Of a stretch of DNA of 20,833 nucleotides, positions 6,603-14,060 are shown piece by piece. The notes under the pieces were generated by a model, which was not told where the DNA came from, ran no database searches, and saw only the letters and a program-made list of their open reading frames with translations. Source of the stretch: Gudongella sp964607545 (GTDB lineage Bacteria; Bacillota; Clostridia; Tissierellales; Tissierellaceae). Both the position numbers and the translations under genes were made by a program. Position 1 is the stretch's first letter; every line of letters starts with the position of its first letter. The stretch covers positions 1 through 20,833 of the forward strand of contig CAZSLV010000031.1 of assembly GCA_964607545.1 (NCBI GenBank), written 5' to 3'.

Positions 6603-8081
6603 ATGATATTTAAGCATGGAAAAAGTGCATTAAGTTTAATTCTTACAATTGCAATTATTATAGTATCTAGCTTTAGTGCAAGTGGGCCTTCTTTAGCTGC
6701 AACTTTTAGCGATGTTGACAACCACTTTGCAAAATCTTATATAGAAAGTGCTTCATCTTATAAGGCTATCTCTGGTTATCCAGATTCCACTTTTAAACCT
6801 GATAATAAAATTAAAATAATTGAATTTATTGCCATCATAGTAAATTCTTGTGGGATGAATACCAATAGTATCCCAAGTGGAGAATATTGGGGGCAAGGAT
6901 TTATTGAAACTGCTCTTAAAAATAATCTTATCTCTCTAAATGAGTATGGGAATATGAATGAAGAAACTTTTAATAAGAATATTAGTCGAGAAGAGATGGC
7001 TAGTATTGTAGTTAATGCATATGTTAAATCTGGGGGTTTAATAGATTCGTTAGCCCTTATTAATGCTTCTTTGTCTTTAAAGGACCTTGAGGATGTTTCA
7101 CCAAATTATTATGAAAACACGATTGCAGGCCTTGCACTTGATCTTATACGGGGGTATCCAGATTCTACCTTCCTTCCAAAACAAAATGCGAGCAGGGCAG
7201 AAGCTACTATCATAGCTTATCGGTTGATGGTTAAACTTGGTATTATAAAAGATGAAAAGCTCAAGGAAAATATTTTAATTTCAAAAGATACACTAATGCA
7301 GGGAGATGTGCTGAGGATTACAATTTATCATATGGATAATGACTCCTTAATAACATTAGAACAAGACTTGTATGGAGATTTCAAATTTTATAATAATAAT
7401 GGCCTGATTCAAGGATATATTCCAACCAATTATAATACTAAACCTGGCTTATATAAGCTTAAATTTACAAATACATTAACAGGCAATGTAACTACAAAGG
7501 ACATTAAAGTGAAGGCAAGGGATTTTAGAGTTCAGAAACTTACTATCGATAAAAGCATTGAATCTTCTACAAAGACAGAGGAAGCTAATGAGGAATACAG
7601 AAAGTACTTTAATCCAGCAATAGCCACATCATCACCTGTAAAATATTATAGCGAAAGCTTTGTATTGCCAACTAAAGGTAGACTTACTACTGAATTTGGT
7701 GAATCGCGAACTGTAAATGGAGCTAAAACTAGTTATAGGCACTCTGGACTTGACATTGCTGCCCCAAGAAATACAGATGTCTTGGCAACAAACAGGGGTA
7801 AGGTTAAATTGGCTATGCCACTAATCTTAACTGGTAATACAATTGTTATCGATCACGGAGAAGGACTTTTTAGTGTTTATCTTCATATGGAAAAGTTATT
7901 TGTCAAAGAAGGTGATTTAGTAGGAAGGGGTCAACTAATAGGAAAAGTAGGATCAACTGGTTTTTCAACAGGCCCCCACCTTCATTTTACCATGTCTTAT
8001 CATAAGTTTAATATTGAACCAGGTTATTTAATTTATGATAAGGCCCTTACTAAGAGTAATTATGTAGAACTAATGAAGTAA
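6603..8081 (+). CDS. Exported SLH-domain M23 metallopeptidase
   Basis: The protein has 492 residues and is predicted to be a cell-wall-attached peptidoglycan endopeptidase. It has an N-terminal signal peptide (KHGKS, a hydrophobic core to about 24, likely cleavage near 32-33). S-layer homology repeats follow: a clear one at about 35-79 with ISGYPDSTFKPD, a weak middle one (about 95-145), and a clear one at about 158-213 with IRGYPDSTFLPK. A mostly beta spacer (about 218-345) leads to a C-terminal M23 (LytM-like) domain. The zinc and catalytic residues are all there: His380 and Asp384 in HSGLD, His428 in YLHM, His459 and His461 in HLHF. It should therefore be active. The ATG at 6603 is preceded by AAAGGAG. 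It is transcribed divergently from the oxidoreductase operon. Confidence 0.92.
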   Translation: MIFKHGKSALSLILTIAIIIVSSFSASGPSLAATFSDVDNHFAKSYIESASSYKAISGYPDSTFKPDNKIKIIEFIAIIVNSCGMNTNSIPSGEYWGQGFIETALKNNLISLNEYGNMNEETFNKNISREEMASIVVNAYVKSGGLIDSLALINASLSLKDLEDVSPNYYENTIAGLALDLIRGYPDSTFLPKQNASRAEATIIAYRLMVKLGIIKDEKLKENILISKDTLMQGDVLRITIYHMDNDSLITLEQDLYGDFKFYNNNGLIQGYIPTNYNTKPGLYKLKFTNTLTGNVTTKDIKVKARDFRVQKLTIDKSIESSTKTEEANEEYRKYFNPAIATSSPVKYYSESFVLPTKGRLTTEFGESRTVNGAKTSYRHSGLDIAAPRNTDVLATNRGKVKLAMPLILTGNTIVIDHGEGLFSVYLHMEKLFVKEGDLVGRGQLIGKVGSTGFSTGPHLHFTMSYHKFNIEPGYLIYDKALTKSNYVELMK

Positions 8082-8087
8082 AAAATA

Positions 8088-8148
8088 GCGTCTACGATGC
8101 TTTCGCGCATCTGAGCCCCTTTTTTAATACGGCAGGGGATAATCCCCT
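8088..8148. repeat. GC-richer double-hairpin element between convergent genes
   Basis: This short stretch is about half G+C, against roughly one third around it, and contains two hairpins. GATGC (8096-8100) pairs with GCATC (8107-8111). AGGGGA (8134-8139) pairs with TCCCCT (8143-8148). The CCCCT at 8116-8120 could alternatively pair with AGGGG at 8134-8138. T runs follow on the plus strand (8120-8125 and from 8156). It sits between converging genes, so it may be a bidirectional terminator. Its composition also fits a dispersed REP-like palindromic repeat; only one copy is in view. Confidence 0.5.
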
Positions 8149-8174
8149 ACAACCTTTATTTTTTATTTGTTTAA

Positions 8175-9416
8175 TTAGTTTTCTAAGTTGTATGGCTTTT
8201 CTCTGTATCCTTGTAAAAGCTCATTATTCTCCATAATAAAAGGCTTTGCTGTCTCTTGTCCCCAAGAAATATCATACTTATTCATCAGGTAATCATTTAA
8301 TTCCGTGCGATTGTCAAACTTTATTGCTTGATAAGGTTGGTGAAAGGAAAGTTTTTCTATAAATAAAAGTTTTCCATCTTGTGTTGGGATTAAAACACCC
8401 ATGTGGCCAATAAATAAATAGCCTTCTTCATCATGAAAGAAAACAGAAATAATAGATCTCTTATCTTCGTTTAAAAATTCTATTTCTTTAGCATTCCAGT
8501 CTTCTTTTACATTTTTCAAATGTATATTTATATCTTTTGTAAGTTCTGCTGGTATAGAAGAATACAGGGTTCTAAAACCTTCATGTTCTTCTTTATTAAA
8601 TAAGTCTATAGGGTTATACTCTAGGGCATTCTCATCAAATACCATCCAAGCAGAATTTGAAGTATTGGGTTTTCCAATCTTAATTGCATCTTTCATTAAA
8701 TCATAGGATACAATTCTACAATTATAGCCAATAAATTCTGGAAAATTAGCATCCCACAAGTCCATCATACTTATATAATCATAATCAGGCTCCAAACTAT
8801 TAATTGTGACAAAGCCTTTATCTACTAAGCTTGTTCCTTTAACTGCCCCATTAAATTTATCAACATCTGCAAAAAAGGACTCTATATTTTCAGTTAAAAA
8901 TCCAGCTACTTCCATAGCCTTTCTTACTTCTTCTTGACTTGCCTTATCTAATAGGTTTGAGTAGGTTAAAGTAGTCTTATAGTCCTGTGAATTAGGAACA
9001 GTTTTTTTGATAGACAGGGTTCTACTCTCATTATCCCAACTAAAATCTGCCCCAATCGCTTGACCTATAAATCTTACAGGTACCATGGTTCTTTCATTAA
9101 TAATCAAAGGTGGATGGTCTAATATAATTACTTTGTCATTTACACTTGCCCTCTTATCACCAATTATTAAATTAATTTGTGTGTCTTTATTCTTTACAGT
9201 TACTGCTTTACTTTTATCATCCCAGCTTACTTCTAAATATAAAGATTCAAAGATTGCTCTTACAGGAACCATCGTTTGACCTTCCTTTATAATAGGGTCA
9301 ACATCAAATATTAGCTCTTGTTCGTTAACCTCTACTTTAATTAAATCTGCTTCTCCAAAGGCAAAACTACTCGCCATAATAGCTAATACTAATAAACTAA
9401 AAACTATTTTTTTCAT
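8175..9416 (-). CDS. Exported copper-amine-oxidase-N / DUF4300 protein
   Basis: The protein has 413 residues. A signal peptide (about 1-21) is followed by a copper-amine-oxidase N-terminal-like domain (about 27-138) with its repeated signatures MVPVRAIFESL...VSWDD and MVPVRFIGQAIG. This module is common on clostridial surface proteins and does not itself imply an oxidase. The rest (about 150-400) matches my recollection of DUF4300: it starts TLTYSNLLDKASQEEV and includes GYNCRI (Cys233), VFFHDE (His328) and FIGHMGVL (His338) before LLFIEKLSF. The Cys plus GH.GVL pattern is reminiscent of NlpC/P60-type cysteine peptidases, which is inference. A TTG at 9425 is in frame, but AGGAG at 9432-9428 fits the ATG at 9416. 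The gene converges on the M23 peptidase gene. Confidence 0.83.
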   Translation of the reverse strand: MKKIVFSLLVLAIMASSFAFGEADLIKVEVNEQELIFDVDPIIKEGQTMVPVRAIFESLYLEVSWDDKSKAVTVKNKDTQINLIIGDKRASVNDKVIILDHPPLIINERTMVPVRFIGQAIGADFSWDNESRTLSIKKTVPNSQDYKTTLTYSNLLDKASQEEVRKAMEVAGFLTENIESFFADVDKFNGAVKGTSLVDKGFVTINSLEPDYDYISMMDLWDANFPEFIGYNCRIVSYDLMKDAIKIGKPNTSNSAWMVFDENALEYNPIDLFNKEEHEGFRTLYSSIPAELTKDINIHLKNVKEDWNAKEIEFLNEDKRSIISVFFHDEEGYLFIGHMGVLIPTQDGKLLFIEKLSFHQPYQAIKFDNRTELNDYLMNKYDISWGQETAKPFIMENNELLQGYREKPYNLEN

Positions 9417-9499
9417 ATTGTGCAAATCTCCTTTTTAGTAATATGTACTTATCTTAACATGAAAATTAATAAAATGATTTACTAGATAATTACAATAAT

Positions 9500-9539
9500 A
9501 AAAAAACCCACCTCCATCATCTTTGATTTAGATGATGGA
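9500..9539 (-). terminator. Terminator of the pirin-nitroreductase operon
   Basis: A perfect 10-bp stem (9513-9522 with 9530-9539) has a 7-nt loop. On the minus strand it is followed by GGTGGG and then a run of eight Ts (9507-9500). It lies 22 nt past the nitroreductase stop. Confidence 0.82.
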
Positions 9540-9561
9540 AGATGGTCTTTATCAATGTTAC

Positions 9562-10161
9562 TTACTTATATACAAATACTCTATCTTCTAAGGATTTGAA
9601 TTCTTTTTCACCTGGACTTGATGTTGGCTTTCCAAATGGCATCTGGGCTCTCATTTTCCAACCTTCTGGTATATTCCATTCTTTTCTTACATCTTCTTCA
9701 ATAAGCTCATTATAATGCTGTAGAGATGCTCCTAAGCCTTCTATTTGTAGAGCTGTCCATATGTTATACTGGTGCATACCACTAGATTCTAAAGACCAAA
9801 TTGGAAAATTATCCTTATATAGTGGGAATTCATTTTGTAGATACTCAACTATGGTATTATCCTCGAAAAACAATATTGTGCCATAACCTCCACTAAATGA
9901 GTTGATTTTTTCTTCAGTTGGACCAAATTTATCTTCTGGTACTATTTTTCTAAGAGCTTCTTTTGTAATTTCCCACAACTTTTCATGGTTTCCATTTAAC
10001 AATAATACCACTCTAGCAGTTTGTGAATTAAATGCAGATGGAGTATGTTTTACTACATGTTCAATTATTTCATTTAGTTTTTCATCAGACACCACTTTTT
10101 CTTTACTAATACTGTAGTGAGATCTTCTCATTTCTAATCCTTCATAAAAATTCTTTGCCAT
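9562..10161 (-). CDS. Nitroreductase family FMN oxidoreductase
   Basis: The 199-residue protein belongs to the nitroreductase fold and is expected to bind FMN and reduce quinones, nitro compounds or similar electrophiles with NAD(P)H. The N-terminal MRRSHYSIS (11-19) is the usual RRSxRxF-type FMN phosphate region, and HTPSAFNSQTARVV (about 39-52) is the second flavin segment. The C-terminal part has GLGASLQHYN and MPFGKP, both family features, and resembles the Frm2/Hbn1-like subgroup. The start at 10161 has GGAGG upstream. It follows the pirin gene by 18 nt and shares its promoter. The paired YodB-like repressor suggests induction by quinones or other thiol-reactive compounds; in Bacillus subtilis YodB controls the nitroreductase gene yodC. 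Confidence 0.9.
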   Translation of the reverse strand: MAKNFYEGLEMRRSHYSISKEKVVSDEKLNEIIEHVVKHTPSAFNSQTARVVLLLNGNHEKLWEITKEALRKIVPEDKFGPTEEKINSFSGGYGTILFFEDNTIVEYLQNEFPLYKDNFPIWSLESSGMHQYNIWTALQIEGLGASLQHYNELIEEDVRKEWNIPEGWKMRAQMPFGKPTSSPGEKEFKSLEDRVFVYK

Positions 10162-10179
10162 TTTTTATTCCTCCAGTTT

Positions 10180-10878
10180 TTATTGTTTTTTCATTTCTAT
10201 AACTAATATATGTGATGTATTAGTTGCTTTTATCATAATATCTTCTTCTATTATTTCTAAACCATCCCTATCGTTTAATAAAACATTGTTAATTTGTGAA
10301 CTTCCTTCTACCTGTACTAAATAAGCTTGTCTTCCTGTAGAAATCTTAAAGTCTATTTCTTTGCCTTCATCTAATTCTATAACATAAATGTTAGCATCTT
10401 GATTAATTTTTATTTGAGCTTGACCATTTACACTTGATACGATTTGCAACCATTTATTTTTTCTATCTTCCCATTTAAACCTATGGTCTCCATAATTGGG
10501 AGTGAGACCTTTTTTATCTGGCAACAACCATATCTGTAAAAATCTAGATGTTTTTTCTCCAAAATTGTGTTCAGTATGAGAAATCCCAGTCCCTGCACTC
10601 ATATACTGTACATGACCTCTTGTAATTGTATTTTTATTTCCTATGGTATCTCCATGGTTAAGCTCACCATCCACAACATATGAAATAATCTCCATATCCC
10701 TATGAGGATGCATCTCAAATCCAGTGTTAGGCTTAACTAAATCATCATTTATTACCCTTAAAACCCCAAAGTTTATATTATTAGGATTATAATAATTTGA
10801 GAATGAAAAGTGAAATATACTTTGTAGCCATCCAAGATCAGACCTACCCATATTCTTATTGTCTAATTTTCTTAACAT
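10180..10878 (-). CDS. Pirin family bicupin protein
   Basis: The 232-residue protein is a pirin (YhhW-like) with a metal-binding N-terminal cupin and a C-terminal cupin. The four metal ligands known from human pirin are all present at nearly the same positions: His57 and His59 in HPHRDME, His101 and Glu103 in HTEHN. FEMHPHRDMEIISYVVDGEL and QYMSAGTGISHTEHN are the hallmark strings. Some bacterial pirins have quercetin 2,3-dioxygenase activity; others have no known reaction. It is the first gene of a two-gene operon with the nitroreductase. The start at 10878 has AGGAG 6 nt upstream. The promoter (10956-10984) is strong and the leader carries TACT/AGTA repeats expected for an HxlR-type repressor. 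Confidence 0.92.
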   Translation of the reverse strand: MLRKLDNKNMGRSDLGWLQSIFHFSFSNYYNPNNINFGVLRVINDDLVKPNTGFEMHPHRDMEIISYVVDGELNHGDTIGNKNTITRGHVQYMSAGTGISHTEHNFGEKTSRFLQIWLLPDKKGLTPNYGDHRFKWEDRKNKWLQIVSSVNGQAQIKINQDANIYVIELDEGKEIDFKISTGRQAYLVQVEGSSQINNVLLNDRDGLEIIEEDIMIKATNTSHILVIEMKKQ

Positions 10879-10911
10879 ATAAATCTCCTTTCTAAAAAAT
10901 ACTTATTAGAT

Positions 10912-10984
10912 TACTATTTAGTAGTTACTTATTATTTGTTACTTAATATATTTATACTATAGCATCTAGATTAATATATGTCAA
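10912..10984 (-). promoter_or_regulatory. Promoter and operator candidates of the pirin-nitroreductase operon
   Basis: The -35 is a perfect TTGACA (10984-10979), and the -10 TATAGT (10961-10956) lies exactly 17 nt downstream. Just after the expected transcription start lie a direct repeat GTTACTT (10924-10930 and 10938-10944, plus-strand reading) and a perfect dyad TACTA-TT-TAGTA (10912-10923). TACT/AGTA elements of this kind are typical targets of YodB/HxlR-type repressors; the encoded repressor begins about 380 nt upstream. The promoter is clear; operator identity is inference. Confidence 0.7.
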
Positions 10985-11014
10985 TACTTAATGATAATAA
11001 ATATCAAATAAATA

Positions 11015-11038
11015 AATCCCCTTAAAATACAGAGGATT
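11015..11038 (-). terminator. Weak terminator-like hairpin after the HxlR gene
   Basis: A 7-bp stem including one G-U pair (11015-11021 with 11032-11038) with a 10-nt loop is followed on the minus strand by TTATTTATTTGATATTTA. It lies 19 nt past the HxlR stop and upstream of the pirin promoter. The lack of a clean T run makes it a modest call. Confidence 0.4.
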
Positions 11039-11057
11039 CATTTATAATATTTATTTA

Positions 11058-11366
11058 TTAGACCCATTTTTCAGCCCACTTTTGAATTTCATCCATAACA
11101 ACACTTAGTTCTTTCCCCTTTTCAGTTAGTTCATATTCAATCCTAACTGGGGTTTCTGGATAAACATTCCGTGTTACAATCCCATGTGCTTCTAGGTCTT
11201 TGAATCTTTCTGTAAGCATTCTAGCACTCATATTGGGTATGGCTGCCGATATGTCAGAGAAACGTTTTTGATCATTTAGTAAAGTTCTTATTATCAAACC
11301 CGTCCACCTCTTACCCAATAGCTCAAAAGCATCTTCAAACTTTGGACACATATGATATTTTTCCAT
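11058..11366 (-). CDS. HxlR family transcriptional repressor, YodB-like
   Basis: The 102-residue protein is a winged helix-turn-helix regulator of the HxlR (DUF24) family. Residue for residue it resembles Bacillus subtilis YodB as I recall it: MCPKFEDAFELLGKRW near the start, the RFSDI...IPNMSARMLTERFKDLE recognition region, then PETPVRIEYELTEKG in the wing. YodB senses quinones and diamide through a conserved N-terminal Cys in the MCPK string; here it is Cys7. The frame extends to a GTG at 11378, but AGGTGG (11380-11375) sits 8 nt before the ATG at 11366. Its targets are probably its own promoter and the adjacent pirin-nitroreductase operon. Confidence 0.92.
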   Translation of the reverse strand: MEKYHMCPKFEDAFELLGKRWTGLIIRTLLNDQKRFSDISAAIPNMSARMLTERFKDLEAHGIVTRNVYPETPVRIEYELTEKGKELSVVMDEIQKWAEKWV

Positions 11367-11386
11367 AACTTTCACCACCTATGCTT

Positions 11387-11415
11387 ATTATACCATACTT
11401 GGTGGAATAAAGTAA
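11387..11415 (-). promoter_or_regulatory. Promoter of the HxlR gene with an overlapping dyad
   Basis: On the minus strand -35 TTACTT (11415-11410) and extended -10 TGG-TATAAT (11392-11387 for the hexamer) are 17 nt apart. An inverted repeat TACTT-N9-AAGTA (11396-11414) covers the -35 and spacer, suitable for autorepression. Confidence 0.6.
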
Positions 11416-11434
11416 GTAGATTGTATTAATATAC

Positions 11435-12658
11435 TTATCCTAAATTACTAGGAAGCTTTCCATCCCATACAATTCTTTTATAACTTTCCGGATCTGTGTC
11501 CCCCTCAGTATTTATAAATAATAATACACTCTCTTCATTAATTTTCATAAGCTCTTTTATTTTTTTATATTCTAGAGATTGGCAAATCATGGAAGCTAGC
11601 CCAAGTCCTAATGCTCCTGATTCTCCGGATATAATTCTTTTGTCATCCTTTAAAGGATTTGATAGGATTCTCATACCCCTTGCAGTAATCTCATCTGAAC
11701 AGGATGCATAACCTTCAACTATGGTTTGTAAGTTCTCCCAAGCAACAATATTGGGCTCACCTACAGATAGTCCGGCCATAAGAGTTTCTAAGTCTCCAGA
11801 TACCCTAGTAAATTTTCCTTCTTCTATCGATTTATAAAAGCAGGCTGCATTTTTGGATTCAGCGACCACCATATATGGTTTATTATCAAAAAAGATGTTC
11901 GTGAAATAGCCAAAAATCCCAAAAGCAAAAGTACCAGCCCCAGCTTGTAGGATAATATGAGTAGGCCTAAGTGTAGCATCTTTCTTCATTTGATCTAAAA
12001 TTTCATCTCCTATTATAGTGTAACCCCTTGATATGGCATTTGCTATTTCAGTGTAGCCATCCCATGCTTGGTCCTGGATATGTAACCATCCCTTTTTATT
12101 AGCTTCTTCTATTACAAGGCTAAGAGTATGGTCATAATTAAGATCTGTTACCATGACCTTAGCCCCTAGATCTTCAATTGCCTCTACCCTGAACTTGCTA
12201 GTATTTTTGGGCATATAAATATGACACTTACAACCTAGTTTTTTTGCTACCCATGCGAGGCCCTTGCCATGGTTTCCATCTGTAGCAGCAGCAAGTGTAA
12301 GTTTTCTTATCTCTTCATTTAATCTTGGCTCTAATAAATCCTTAAAGCTAATCTTATCAATATCTAAATCAAATTTTTTAGCTATTAATTCAGAAACAGC
12401 ATATAATACTCCAACCCCCTTAAAGGCATTTAAGCCCATTCGTTTAGATTCATCTTTTACATATATTTTCTTTACACCGAATAGCTTGGACAACTCTTCT
12501 AAGCTAACTAGGGGTGTCGGTTGGTAGTCTGGGTGTGTTTTTACAAATTGCCTTGCTTTTTTAGCACTTTCTAGACTTAAAAAGTCACATGTTTTATAGC
12601 TTCCTAGTTCAACATCAATGAAATTACAATCTTTTGTTGTGTTTATCTTAGTCTTCAT
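11435..12658 (-). CDS. dpaL: Diaminopropionate ammonia-lyase
   Basis: This PLP enzyme of fold type II splits 2,3-diaminopropionate into pyruvate and two ammonia. It is 407 residues, close to the Escherichia coli YgeX/DpaL enzyme. PLP binds Lys80 in NAFKGVG (Lys77 in E. coli). TDGNHGKG (126-133) is the phosphate-cofactor loop and holds Asp127, the likely partner of E. coli Asp120. LQAGAGTFAFG, SGESGALGLG and NTEGDTDPE are further family strings. The ATG at 12658 has AAGGGGGAG close upstream. It begins 48 nt after the isomerase-like gene on the same strand and may be cotranscribed, though it has no obvious tie to cobamide synthesis. It would let the cell use the amino acid as a carbon and nitrogen source. 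Confidence 0.93.
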   Translation of the reverse strand: MKTKINTTKDCNFIDVELGSYKTCDFLSLESAKKARQFVKTHPDYQPTPLVSLEELSKLFGVKKIYVKDESKRMGLNAFKGVGVLYAVSELIAKKFDLDIDKISFKDLLEPRLNEEIRKLTLAAATDGNHGKGLAWVAKKLGCKCHIYMPKNTSKFRVEAIEDLGAKVMVTDLNYDHTLSLVIEEANKKGWLHIQDQAWDGYTEIANAISRGYTIIGDEILDQMKKDATLRPTHIILQAGAGTFAFGIFGYFTNIFFDNKPYMVVAESKNAACFYKSIEEGKFTRVSGDLETLMAGLSVGEPNIVAWENLQTIVEGYASCSDEITARGMRILSNPLKDDKRIISGESGALGLGLASMICQSLEYKKIKELMKINEESVLLFINTEGDTDPESYKRIVWDGKLPSNLG

Positions 12659-12706
12659 CTTCTCCCCCTTAAATTAGAAAGTTTATTACTCTTATATTAA
12701 CTTACT

Positions 12707-13411
12707 TTATATACTATACCTCTTAATTTCACTTGTTAAATCAAATATGTCATACTCTAATGCTAGTACTGGATTTAAATTATATTTTCCAAGCAAAGTA
12801 TATAAATTCCTAATTTCCTCACTTGATGGTCTTTTGTGCTTATCATATGTAGAATCGTTTGAGTGGATATGCATATATTTTATATGATCCTTTAATTCTG
12901 CAATCCATTCTTCTAATTCTACCCTACCTAATTTAGCATGGCCTATGTCTAGGTTGATTTTAATATTTTCCCTATTTATTTCTTCAATATACTCTTTAAG
13001 CATCCTAGGGCTTTCTTCAAATATATTTTCTATTAAAATAAACCCTTTATAGTCTATCTTACTAAAAATCAAATCCCAAAATTCCTTGGCTTGCCTGTTG
13101 TTTAATCTCCTCATGGACTCTTCATTTAAATATGGATTTATTTGACTATGAAAAATTATATAGTCCATTTTAAGGTCGCTTCCTATTTTAATAGTATCTA
13201 GGTACCTCTTAAATGAAACTTCCCTTATTAATAGGTCAGGACTAGCAGGTTTTAAGTCAAGGAAGGGACCATGCAAGGCTTTTATCCCACTAAAGCCTTT
13301 AAAAGCAAGCTTGTATTTCCTAATAGTTTCTTTAATTTTACTTTGACTTAAATTTGGTTCAGTAAAATCTTGAATCTCTATACCAATATTACAACTTTTT
13401 ATTTCATCCAT
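12707..13411 (-). CDS. Sugar phosphate isomerase/epimerase-like TIM-barrel protein
   Basis: The protein belongs to the xylose-isomerase-like/AP-endonuclease-2 TIM-barrel superfamily. From the ATG at 13411 it has 234 residues, short for the family (about 250-290). The usual metal-site residues are visible: Glu128 in LIEN, Asp155 and His158 in LDIGHAK, His183 in HIHSND, and Glu219 in ALEYD; ALHGPF gives His47. It is probably an active metal enzyme of unknown substrate. The N-terminus is odd. The frame is open for 31 more codons upstream to 13504 with plausible protein sequence, but has no ATG, GTG or TTG. An AAGGGG sits 8 nt before an in-frame ATC (13456-13454), and the ATG at 13411 has no good ribosome binding site. 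The gene follows cobC by 73 nt. Confidence 0.8.
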   Translation of the reverse strand: MDEIKSCNIGIEIQDFTEPNLSQSKIKETIRKYKLAFKGFSGIKALHGPFLDLKPASPDLLIREVSFKRYLDTIKIGSDLKMDYIIFHSQINPYLNEESMRRLNNRQAKEFWDLIFSKIDYKGFILIENIFEESPRMLKEYIEEINRENIKINLDIGHAKLGRVELEEWIAELKDHIKYMHIHSNDSTYDKHKRPSSEEIRNLYTLLGKYNLNPVLALEYDIFDLTSEIKRYSI

Positions 13412-13484
13412 ATTTAGATTCTCAATATAGTTAACACATTTAACAATTTTTTTGATGAGATCAACCCCTTGGTAAAAAATTAAT

Positions 13485-14060
13485 TTAAAGATTAGGATTA
13501 TAATTTAATTTTGAAATATACTTATAACCTTCTTTGATAGTAACAATACTTATGCTAGCATTTTCTGCCTTAAACTTAAAAAAATAATCAACATTATCAA
13601 ATACCCAGCAGCAAACCAAACGAATAATTCCTTCATGGACTACTAAAAGAACACTTTCATCTTCTTTAACTAGTTCATCTAAAAATTCCTTAAGCCTATT
13701 ATAGACTAGCTCTAAGCTTTCACCTTGAGGTATTATGTACCTTATTGGGTCTTCAAGCCACATTTTACTTTCAAGGGGGTTTGTTTTTTCTATTGTCTTA
13801 TAGTCCTTTCCTGTAAATATTCCAAAATCTATCTCCCTAACTCTTTCTTCGACCAAGCCTTTTATTTCTAGCTCACTTAAGGTCTGCCTGGTCCTTGTTA
13901 AAGGACTGTAATAGGCTTTGGAAAAGCTTAATTCTTCTATGTGCTTTTTAATTGACTTAATTTGTTTGCGACCAAGAGGGGTTAGTTTTGTATCATCCCT
14001 ACTGTAGATCTTAACAATATTATCTTCTGTTTGACCATGCCTTAACATTATTATATCCAA
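13485..14060 (-). CDS. cobC: Histidine phosphatase family protein, probable alpha-ribazole phosphatase
   Basis: The protein has 191 residues and the phosphoglycerate-mutase-like histidine phosphatase fold. The phospho-accepting His8 lies in MLRHGQT. The second Arg lies in SPLTRTRQT, the acid residue near 76 in REIDFG and the C-terminal catalytic His142 in VVHEG. Coming directly after cobS, it is best read as CobC, which dephosphorylates alpha-ribazole phosphate (or adenosylcobalamin phosphate) at the end of cobamide assembly. The frame opens with a TTG at 14075. I prefer the TTG at 14060, which has GGGGGG 7 nt upstream and puts the RHG motif at the usual distance from the N-terminus. It overlaps the end of cobS by 10 nt. 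Family secure; specificity from context. Confidence 0.85.
   Translation of the reverse strand: MDIIMLRHGQTEDNIVKIYSRDDTKLTPLGRKQIKSIKKHIEELSFSKAYYSPLTRTRQTLSELEIKGLVEERVREIDFGIFTGKDYKTIEKTNPLESKMWLEDPIRYIIPQGESLELVYNRLKEFLDELVKEDESVLLVVHEGIIRLVCCWVFDNVDYFFKFKAENASISIVTIKEGYKYISKLNYNPNL

Noticed and set aside
6603..8081. Phage endolysin or prophage fragment
   Set aside because: The M23 protein has a signal peptide and SLH repeats, as in host wall enzymes, and no phage genes surround it.
9417..9425. TTG start for the DUF4300 protein
   Set aside because: It would be 2 nt from the AGGAG, too close. The ATG at 9416 has 11 nt spacing.
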